DNA from: Amycolatopsis solani
GTDB lineage: Bacteria > Actinomycetota > Actinomycetes > Mycobacteriales > Pseudonocardiaceae
Direction: 5' to 3'
Assembly (NCBI RefSeq): GCF_033441515.1
Contig: NZ_JAWQJT010000002.1
Span: 2,356,001 to 2,420,000, forward strand
Length of the DNA: 64,000 bases
Part shown: positions 55,867 to 64,000 of the stretch, piece by piece
Layout of the letters: the number at the start of each line of letters is the position of its first letter
Numbering within the stretch: position 1 is the first letter of the stretch
Position numbers and translations under genes: made by a program
Notes under the pieces: model-generated
What the model was told of the DNA's origin: nothing
Databases searched by the model: none
What the model saw: only the letters and a program-made list of their open reading frames with translations

Positions 55867-58797
55867 ATGCCACGTGCAGAGCGACCGTTGGATCCGGATG
55901 GCTCAGTCCTCACCCAGTTCGCCACCGACCTGCGAAAACTTCGAGAAGCAGCGGGTGGACCGCCCTATCGGGACCTGGCTCGGCTAGCGCACTTCTCGTC
56001 GACGACGTTGTCCGACGCCGCAAGCGGTCGCCGGCTGCCCAGCCTGGCGGTCACGCTGGCGTACGTCGCAGCATGCGACGGCGACCGGGCCGAGTGGCAA
56101 CGTCGATGGCACGCGGTCTCCGCTGAGCTGAACGACCTCGAACTCGAACACGGCGACCAAGCCGCCACCACGGCGCCCTACGTCGGCCTGGCGGCGTATG
56201 GCTCTTCGGACGCCAGGCGGTTCTTCGGGCGCGAACGCCTGGTCGACGACCTCGTCGCCCGGCTTCGGCGACAACGTTTCCTCGCCGTGTTCGGACCCTC
56301 CGGAGCAGGCAAGTCGTCGGTGTTGCGGGCGGGACTCGTCCCGGCCCTGGAGGAGATGGACAGTGCCGGGCCGATCGTTCTGTTCACCCCAGGCACGCAC
56401 CCGGTGCAAGAACTGGCGCTCCGGCTCGCTCCGCTCGTGGGCGCCATCGCGTCGAGAATCGAGGCCGAGTTGCTCGAGGGGCCTCAGGCACTGCGGGCGC
56501 TCAACAACCAGCTGCTGCTCGACCGGCCTCCCACTGCGGAAACCGTGATCATCGTCGACCAGTTCGAGGAGGTCTTCACGCTGTGCGACAGCCACGAGCA
56601 CCGAGCCGCGTTCCTGGACCTGCTGCTCTCGGCGGCATCTCCCGGATCCCGGTTCCGGGTCGTGCTCGGTGTGCGTGCTGACTTCTATGCCCACATCGCC
56701 CAGCACGAAGGCCTGGTCACGGCTCTGCAGGACGCCCAGGTCACCGTCGGGCCGATGACCGCCGAAGAACTCCGCCGGGCGATCACCCGCCCCGCGACCG
56801 ATACCGGCTGTGCGGTCGAGAGCGACCTGCTGAGCGTGCTGATCGCTCAGACCCACGGCCAAGCCGGCGCCTTACCGCTGCTGTCACACGCGTTGCGCGA
56901 GACGTGGCGCCGCCGCAAGGGCAACACGCTGACCCTCGCGGGATTCCAAGCCACCGGCGGCCTCGACGGTGCGCTCGTGCGCACCGCCGAAACTGTGTTC
57001 AGCGGGCTGACGGTGCCTCAGCAGCACCTCACCCAGCAGCTGCTCAAACGCCTGGTCGCCCTGGGCGAGACCACCGAGGACACGAAGCGCCGGATTCCCC
57101 GCGCCGAGCTCGAAAACGACGACGACACCATCGCCGTTCTGCAGGTCCTCGGTGACGCACGACTGCTGACACTGGGCCGGGACACGGTCGAGATCACCCA
57201 TGAGGCGCTCATCGGCTCGTGGCCGCGGCTGCAACGGTGGCTCAACGCCGACCGCGAAGGACATCGGATCCACCGCGAGCTCGCCGACCGCGCCATCGAC
57301 TGGGAAGCCCATGGCCGAGACCCTGCGTCCTTGCTCAGGGGCTATCGCCTGACCCTCGTCGCCGACCGGATGCGGCCGAGCGAGGAGCTGACATCCCGGG
57401 AGCGCGCCTTTCTCGCCGCTTCGCTCTCCGCTCGTGATCAAGAGCAGTCGGCGAGCCGGCGACGGATCCGACGCCAGCGAGCGCTCATCGCCGCACTGGC
57501 CGTCATCGCCCTCGCGGCCTCGGCCATGGTGGTCTTCGCCCTCGACGCCCAGCGCGACGCCACCCGGCAGCGCAACACCGCACTGGCACTGCGCGCGGCC
57601 GCCGCCGCGACCGATCTCCTCACTCGCGACCCGAAGCTGGCCGCCCAGATAGCTCTCGCCGCCTATCGCCTGCTGCCAGCCCGAGAGACCGAGGAAGCGG
57701 TCATCAGCACCGCGGCGATGGCGCACGGCAGTCAGATCGCACAATCCAGGGCAGAAATCTCGAACGACTCCCGGATCATCATTTCCGCGGATAATGCCGC
57801 ACACACCACAACGATATACACGTTGAGCGACAAGGGAATCGAAAAAACGACCACGGTTCAGAACTCTGGAGCACCCAAAGATGTGACGATGAGTCCCGAT
57901 GGCCGGCTTTTCGCCGTGCCAGTCACAGGAAACATGATGGAACTGTGGAAACTCGGCACCACGGGCGGCCATCCGGTACTGGCCTCCACCCTCAAGGGCG
58001 CGTCCGAAGTACGGTCCTGGACCCCGGACAGCCGATTCGCCCTCATCGGCAACACTCCTGAATACCCACCCGGCCCAGCCGGCTCGCCAGTGACCTACCC
58101 GGACAGTCCCGTAATCTGGGACCTGGCAGATCCGACCGTTCCGGTTCGCGGCAGGACCGTCGACAGCGACGGAACTTTCGTCGGCAACTCGCACACGCTG
58201 GCGATAACGCCCCGCCTGGAAGGCGTCAACGGCGTGCAGACCATCGAGCTCGAAACCTTCGATCGACCTCCACCAACTCGGCGGCCTTGGCTGATCGGTG
58301 ATCAGAACTGGTCTTTCATGGAAATGCACTTCCTGCACAACGGCACCACCGCGCTCCTGTCCCAAACCACGGGCGTCGGAAAGTTTGCACTCGCCAAGTG
58401 GGACATCTCAAACAAGGAGCAGCCGGTTCGACTCGGCAAGTTCATCCTCCCCGACGGCGCCTTCATGAGGCCGGAAGCGGGGAGCGACCTGACCCCGGAT
58501 CGGATCGTCATCACCCAAAACGGCACGCTCACCACCTGGGACATCGCAGACATCAACCACCCCAAGTTGACCTCTAGCATAGTGACGGCCAGCACTCAAA
58601 TAGAGGCACTTCGACTCACTCCCGACAAAACAGCCCTGCTGGGCGTGGTGATTTTGGGCGGCAACAGACATTCTGTCGTACGCTGGGAATTCGATCCAGG
58701 TAAAGCGACCGCGAACATCTGCGCAAGCGCGGACAGGTTACCGCAAGCCGTATGGGACCAGTATTTTCCAGCGTTGCCCTATAAACCACCTTGCTGA
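55867..58797 (+). CDS. HTH-nSTAND1 NTPase with degenerate WD40 region
   Basis: 976 residues from the ATG at 55867. An N-terminal XRE-like helix-turn-helix covers about 15-75 (YRDLARLAHFSSTTLSDAASGRRLPSL, in parts). The nSTAND1 NTPase follows from YVGLAAYGSSDARRFFGRE, with Walker A 144-151 (PSGAGKSS) and Walker B DQFEE at 231-235. One membrane segment is near 538-560. The C-terminal 350 residues resemble WD40 strands (VIWDLADPTVPVRG, LAKWDISNKEQPV, LTTWDIADINHP) and end PYKPPC, as in WD40-STAND proteins. From about base 57730 codon usage becomes markedly less GC-rich (ATA, AAT, TTT), hinting at a swapped sensor region. Confidence 0.88.
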   Translation: MPRAERPLDPDGSVLTQFATDLRKLREAAGGPPYRDLARLAHFSSTTLSDAASGRRLPSLAVTLAYVAACDGDRAEWQRRWHAVSAELNDLELEHGDQAATTAPYVGLAAYGSSDARRFFGRERLVDDLVARLRRQRFLAVFGPSGAGKSSVLRAGLVPALEEMDSAGPIVLFTPGTHPVQELALRLAPLVGAIASRIEAELLEGPQALRALNNQLLLDRPPTAETVIIVDQFEEVFTLCDSHEHRAAFLDLLLSAASPGSRFRVVLGVRADFYAHIAQHEGLVTALQDAQVTVGPMTAEELRRAITRPATDTGCAVESDLLSVLIAQTHGQAGALPLLSHALRETWRRRKGNTLTLAGFQATGGLDGALVRTAETVFSGLTVPQQHLTQQLLKRLVALGETTEDTKRRIPRAELENDDDTIAVLQVLGDARLLTLGRDTVEITHEALIGSWPRLQRWLNADREGHRIHRELADRAIDWEAHGRDPASLLRGYRLTLVADRMRPSEELTSRERAFLAASLSARDQEQSASRRRIRRQRALIAALAVIALAASAMVVFALDAQRDATRQRNTALALRAAAAATDLLTRDPKLAAQIALAAYRLLPARETEEAVISTAAMAHGSQIAQSRAEISNDSRIIISADNAAHTTTIYTLSDKGIEKTTTVQNSGAPKDVTMSPDGRLFAVPVTGNMMELWKLGTTGGHPVLASTLKGASEVRSWTPDSRFALIGNTPEYPPGPAGSPVTYPDSPVIWDLADPTVPVRGRTVDSDGTFVGNSHTLAITPRLEGVNGVQTIELETFDRPPPTRRPWLIGDQNWSFMEMHFLHNGTTALLSQTTGVGKFALAKWDISNKEQPVRLGKFILPDGAFMRPEAGSDLTPDRIVITQNGTLTTWDIADINHPKLTSSIVTASTQIEALRLTPDKTALLGVVILGGNRHSVVRWEFDPGKATANICASADRLPQAVWDQYFPALPYKPPC

Positions 58798-59455
58798 CGT
58801 CCACAACCGGAGCCGCCCTCGCGGCGTTCGCCATTACGCGACGTATCGCGAACAACAGTGCTACCGAGGGGAGCACCTGCGAGCACCTCAGCCAGTCGCG
58901 CCGCGCCAGCCGATGCCGGCGCGGTTACCGGCTGATCAGCGCGATATCCTCGACATCACACTTCGGTTTCGCCAAACTCCAGCAGCTGGCGCGCTCGATC
59001 ATCGGGCGGCGCGTGCGTCAGCAGCTCGCCCGCTCAGCAATGGGAGTACTGCACGGGCGGGACCACACCGCCGGATCTGCCCTGCTGCGGGGCAGCACGA
59101 GCCGGGTCATCGCGCCGGGCGGGCTGAGCGAGGGCCTAGCCTCCGACGCCACCGAGCACCTCGGCGCCGAACTCGGTGCACGGCCGCCCGCCAGCGGTGT
59201 CACCGCCTGTCGGATTCGGCCCGGCTCGCTGCTGTCGGTTCTGCGCCTGCCCGACGCCCTGCGCTGCCACTCCGAACCCGCCGAAGGTGCCGGCATCAAG
59301 CACGTGATCCCGATGGTGGATGCCCGCGTGCAGCTGATCCAGCGACTCGCCGCCGAAGGAGACCCCCTGGCTCGCAATGTGGTTGGTACCCGTGAAAACC
59401 GGGTAGGAGCAGAGGCGTGCGATCAGCTTCGAGCGCACGCACCTGGAGGGGACCC
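58798..59455. other. Stretch without a supported gene
   Basis: About 650 bases. A plus-strand frame runs to 59459 and has protein-like pieces (ALRCHSEPAEGAGIKHVIPM, VDARVQLIQRLAAEGDPLA). It has no ribosome binding site, no recognisable domain and an Arg/Ser-rich beginning. A decayed gene is more likely than an expressed one. Nothing else is seen. Confidence 0.4.
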
Positions 59456-60001
59456 GTGAATTTCATCTACCGCCGCTCGCACCGAAGACTTGCCAGCGCG
59501 GTTGCGCTCGTAGCGACCGCAACCACCACGGCGCTGCCCGCCACGGCATCGGCTGCGACCGACTCGCCGACATACAACTACACCAGCGAGGTCGGCGACT
59601 ACCTCGGTCAAGGAAACGCTGAGCACTACAGCCCCGCCACCGCGGATTTCGTGCTGGAAAACTATTGGGGCAACACGGCCGTTCGCTTCACCGTGCTCGA
59701 ACCTCGCCACGGCGGGCCGTACGCCGGCACGTATTGGGTGGTCTACCTGAGCCCGCCCAGCGGACAGCGGCTGCACACCGGCCACTACACCGGGGCAACC
59801 AGCTACCCCGGCGCCACCGCGACCGCCCCCGGGCTGAGGGTCGAGGGTGAAGGCCGCGGTTGCGGGACGACCTATGGCGAGTTCACCGTCCGAAACATCA
59901 GTTTCGACGCTACTGGTGACCCGACGCACCTCGACGCCACCGTGATCGCCCGCTGCGACTCGACGAGCGCACCGGCCTACACCGCTACGCTGCACTACTG
60001 A
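59456..60001 (+). CDS. Small secreted protein of unknown function
   Basis: 181 residues from the GTG at 59456, with GGAGGGGACC just upstream. A basic N-terminus (YRRSHRRLAS), hydrophobic core and ATASA-ATDSP form a signal peptide. The mature 145 residues are Tyr/Thr/Gly-rich and probably beta-structured (YNYTSEVGDYLGQGNAEHYS, TYWVVYLSPPSGQRLHTGHY), with two cysteines that could pair. I do not recognise the family. It ends at a strong hairpin, so it is a self-contained unit. Confidence 0.75.
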   Translation: MNFIYRRSHRRLASAVALVATATTTALPATASAATDSPTYNYTSEVGDYLGQGNAEHYSPATADFVLENYWGNTAVRFTVLEPRHGGPYAGTYWVVYLSPPSGQRLHTGHYTGATSYPGATATAPGLRVEGEGRGCGTTYGEFTVRNISFDATGDPTHLDATVIARCDSTSAPAYTATLHY

Positions 60002-60005
60002 ACAC

Positions 60006-60043
60006 AGGCACCTTGCGGGCGCACTTCCGCCCGCAGGGTGCCT
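60006..60043 (+). terminator. Strong hairpin terminator after the small secreted-protein gene
   Basis: AGGCACCTTGCGGGCG, loop CACTTC, then CGCCCGCAGGGTGCCT: 16-base arms with a single G-T wobble, starting five bases after the stop codon. No T tract. Confidence 0.85.
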
Positions 60044-60129
60044 GACCGCCACTGAGCGGTAAACCTGATCCGAAAGCGCGTGCGGGCAGAGAGGGTTGGC
60101 CAGCGGGCTCGGCTGCGGGTGGTGCACGA

Positions 60130-60370
60130 CGGCGTCGATGATCGCCAGGTCGGCGGCTGTCAAGGCGAGGAGGTACCAGCCTTTGCGGTCAGGCGTCGCC
60201 AACGAGTGAACCAGGCCATGGTTCGCTCAGTCACCCAGCGGTGCTTGCCGAGCTTGTCCTTGCATACGACGCCCTTGCGGGCGCCGCGGACCGTGATGCC
60301 GCGGGCCGGCTTAGGCCGCCGCAGGCCGCGGCCAGCAACCCGTCTCCGGAGATCGTAGTGCTTGCAACGG
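60130..60370 (-). mobile_element. IS5-family transposase remnant
   Basis: On the minus strand KHYDLRRRVAGRG and then KLGKHRWVTERTMAWFTRW-RRL match the C-terminal DDE-proximal region of IS5-type transposases (usually RLGRHRWVVERTxxWLxxxRRL). After RRL the match continues in another frame as DRKGWYLLALTAADLAII, the usual YERxxxxFLALxxLAxAL end. The element is therefore both truncated at its 5' side and frameshifted. No terminal inverted repeats were found. Confidence 0.65.
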
Positions 60371-61209
60371 CAACCACCTGTCCATACTGGGCATCACAGG
60401 GGTACAACGACGTCAGGCACACCGACCAAGCCCGAGCGGCCAGCCGAGAAGCTCACCGGCGACCACTACGCGCCTGGCGGATGGGAGAGTGAGCTCGCCC
60501 GGCAGCGGTTGACACTGCCCACAACAACCCGAGCGTGCCCCGGTCGGAAGTCGGGCGGGTCGCCTCCGGCCGCGCCCCGTCGTCGGCGATGGCAACGACT
60601 CGCCGGCCTGGTCGCGCAAGCGCAAGGGCTACGTCAGCGCACCGGACTCGCTCGCACTGACCGGGAAGAGCGCGGACCTGACGTCCGTACTGCGCTTGAG
60701 ATTTCCCTGCAGCTTGCTGCGCATGACAACTGGGGCGGACGGAAAATCGGACTGCCCGTCGAGAAACCGATTTGATCACCCATCATTCACCTGATCCGGG
60801 CACCAATATCCCCCAGGCGGGTGACTTCACTCAGGTGGCGGATAAGCGCCCACCGCGCGTCATTTCACTCGTTGAGTGCACGCGAGCCGCGTCCTCACGG
60901 TGGCACAATTATCAATGCCGTCAACCGGGCGATCCTAGGGGTGACACCATAACGGAAACCGGAAGGCCGCGTTCCGGATCACCACCGCAGGCGTGATCAA
61001 GAGGGTAAACTCAGTCGCCGGGCCGGCTCAGGCGGCGACGGCCCACTCGACTGTGGCCGCCATCGTGCCACACCTTTCCTGCGGTGCGAGATTCTTCTGT
61101 TCAGTGAATCCCACCGGCGGGTTCGCGCCTTGAATCGAGTTCTGAAAAAACAGCGGCTCTTTCACCGCCGCGCCGTTCTACAGCGACAGCGCCGGAAACC
61201 GGCGGGGGG
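60371..61209. other. Stretch without a supported gene upstream of the P450
   Basis: About 840 bases including patches of lower GC. Several short frames overlap here on both strands, but none has a ribosome binding site and a recognisable domain. It probably includes further insertion-sequence debris at its left end and the P450 promoter at its right end; no clear promoter motif is seen. Confidence 0.45.
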
Positions 61210-62442
<1,233 letters not shown>

Positions 62443-63228
62443 CACCGGGACCGTGAATCCGGACGCCTGACGGTTTTCGATCGGAGACGACACCGCCCGG
62501 CTCCTTCTTCAGCGGTATCCAGGAGACGACTTCGGCCAGCGCGTCGAGGGTCTCGCTGTCGAAGTGACCGGTGGCGTTGTCGGCCTCGGCGATCACCATC
62601 CCGTAGCCTTCCGCGCGGGAGGCGTAGTGCAACCCGGTCATCGTCACCCCGGCCACACCCAGCACCGCCGCGATCTCCCAGGGCCGGATGTCGCCACTGC
62701 CCTGCACCCGCTCGACTTCCTCGAACGCCTGTGCCTGCTTCTTCGACCGGAACCCGACCCGCACCACCGAGATCACCGCGGCGTTGCCGCGCCCATCCCC
62801 CACCGGCAACAGCGTGCGGTCCAACCGCGTACACCCGGCCGCGACGCAGTCGGCTTCGCGCTCGAGCATGTGGACTTCCCGGCGCAGCTGCTTGACCTTC
62901 AGCTTGCTCCAGGCCTCGTCGACGCCGGCACCCGGTTCAATCGCTCCCAGCGACGCCCCCGGTGACCGAAGGACGAGCTTTCTCGGATCGGGGCGGGGTC
63001 CACCTTGCGGACACTGCGCACTCGGCCGCCGTATCCACTCCTTGACCGGGGCCACCGAGGACCGTGCAGCTCCATCGCCGACGTGGTCGCTACCGGAGCC
63101 CACCAAGTAAGTCAAGGACGCGGTGGACCGGATTACCTGAAGCGGTTCCCCGAGCGGAGTAGCCGAGTTCCGGCCTCCAGACATGGCTATGATCCTTCGC
63201 ATGGCGGCCCCACGCCGGGACCTATCTC

Positions 63229-63257
63229 GCGGTATCGTCGGGTGACCAACCGCTTAG
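63229..63257. repeat. Dispersed element, copy 2, upstream of fabG-like gene
   Basis: ATCGTCGGGTGACCAACCGC followed by TTAGT, close to the copy at 49047-49076. It lies 48-76 bases before the FabG-like start, where an operator or promoter is expected. CTAAGCGG-type half-sites (here on the minus strand) are common in operators of acyl-CoA/fatty acid regulators, but this is an inference. Confidence 0.55.
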
Positions 63258-63304
63258 TAGGCTCGCGGGCACGCGCCCGCTTCTCAACGACGAGGAGGTC
63301 CCCC

Positions 63305-64000
63305 GTGACCGATTCCCCTTCCCGTGTCGCCGTGGTCACCGGTGCCGGCCGAGGTATCGGGGCCGCTGTGGCGGCGCGGCTGGCCGAGGACGGTTTCGCC
63401 GTCGGGCTGCTCGATCTGGACGAGGCCGGCGTGAAGCAGGGCGCCGAGGCGATCGTCGCGAAGGGTGGCAAGGCCGTCGGTGTCGCGCTGGACGTCAGTG
63501 ACGCCGAGCAGGTCGAGGCGGCCGTCACCCGCGTCGCCGACGAGCTCGGCCCGCCCGTCGTGCTGATCAACAACGCCGGCATCACCCGCGACAACCTGAT
63601 CTTCAAGATGACCGAGCAGGACTGGGACTCCGTGCTCGGCGTGCACCTCAAGGGCTCGTTCCTGATGACCCGCGCGGTGCAGAAGTACATGACGCAGGAG
63701 AAGTACGGCCGGATCGTCAACCTGTCGAGCACCTCGGCGCTGGGCAACCGCGGCCAGGTCAACTACTCCGCCGCGAAGGCCGGCATGCAGGGCTTCACCA
63801 AGACCCTCGCCATCGAGCTGGGCAAGTTCAACGTCACCGCGAACGCGATCGCGCCGGGCTTCATCGCGACCGACATGACCGCGGCGACCGCCGAGCGGAT
63901 CGGCATGAGCTTCGAGGACTTCAAGGCCGCGGCCGCGTCGCAGATCCCGGTGCAGCGCGTCGGCACGCCCGACGACATCGCCAACCTGGCGTCGTTCCTG
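63305..64000 (+). CDS. fabG: FabG-like short-chain dehydrogenase/reductase (3' end outside window)
   Basis: 232 codons from the GTG at 63305 (GAGGAGG upstream) to the window edge without a stop. SDR features: cofactor loop VVTGAGRGIGAAVAARL, LDVSDAEQV, INNAGITRDN, catalytic Ser in GRIVNLSSTSALGN, and Tyr and Lys in VNYSAAKAGMQGFTKTLA. NADPH-dependent 3-oxoacyl-ACP or -CoA reductase of the FabG type is the best assignment. About 15-20 C-terminal residues are missing from the window. Confidence 0.93.
   Translation, partial: MTDSPSRVAVVTGAGRGIGAAVAARLAEDGFAVGLLDLDEAGVKQGAEAIVAKGGKAVGVALDVSDAEQVEAAVTRVADELGPPVVLINNAGITRDNLIFKMTEQDWDSVLGVHLKGSFLMTRAVQKYMTQEKYGRIVNLSSTSALGNRGQVNYSAAKAGMQGFTKTLAIELGKFNVTANAIAPGFIATDMTAATAERIGMSFEDFKAAAASQIPVQRVGTPDDIANLASFL

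Noticed and set aside
58791..59459. 222-codon plus-strand frame after the second nSTAND gene
   Set aside because: No ribosome binding site or domain; Ser/Arg-rich start. Described as an unsupported stretch rather than a CDS.
60362..60775. Plus-strand frame of 137 codons before the P450
   Set aside because: No domain, no ribosome binding site, poor composition; likely chance in debris.

Overview
The window is very GC-rich chromosomal DNA with frequent GTG starts, many TetR, AraC/GlxA, MarR and MmyB-type regulators, F420-type (LLM) oxidoreductases and nSTAND-WD40 proteins. This is the signature of a large-genome filamentous actinomycete. An Amycolatopsis-like Pseudonocardiaceae member is my best guess, by inference only; there is no rRNA gene to anchor it. 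Most genes are accessory, and several families occur twice in the window (MBL hydrolase, zinc-free quinone reductase-like MDR, LLM oxidoreductase, GlxA, MmyB-type XRE regulator, beta-carbonic anhydrase, TetR, nSTAND-WD40).

Layout. 0-9 kb: two AraC regulators around an MBL hydrolase, an MDR, an LLM oxidoreductase, a compact NAD+-dependent DNA ligase, a FetB-like permease and a CaCA cation antiporter. 9-18 kb (minus strand) is the most coherent block: GAF-LytTR regulator, katG, cupredoxin-like protein, PQQ alcohol dehydrogenase, then pqqA-B-C-D-E with GTGA or ATG overlaps. The dehydrogenase carries the Asp-Tyr-Asp signature of lanthanide-dependent enzymes, yet neither it nor the cupredoxin-like protein shows a signal peptide. 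18-26 kb: secreted GH3 beta-glucosidase, I36-type inhibitor, a decapitated secreted protein, an S9 peptidase, and a DUF2254 membrane protein behind a sigma-B-like promoter. 26-31 kb: an esterase/MBL/NHL-like operon behind an XRE regulator.

31-47 kb is regulator-rich and contains several genes with internal deletions: a GlxA regulator missing its amidase-like core, a frameshifted carbonic anhydrase missing a zinc-ligand segment, a shortened MmyB-type regulator, and a probable 2OG-oxygenase stub. Two TetR genes have near-identical operators (ACCGATCGGTAC) in their divergent promoters. A protein made of four cold-shock domains lies at 45.8-46.7 kb.

47-61 kb: an ACT-domain membrane protein, an AI-2E-type permease, then two NLR-like nSTAND-WD40 ATPases about 2.1 kb apart. 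The first has an N-terminal glycine/Gln-rich motif resembling bacterial RHIM-like amyloid signalling sequences; the second has an N-terminal HTH instead. Between and after them are gene debris, an LLM/LysR divergent pair, a small secreted protein with a strong terminator, and an IS5-type transposase remnant. The window ends with a cytochrome P450, an unknown protein, and the 5' part of a FabG-like SDR. No tRNA, rRNA, CRISPR or intact IS was found.
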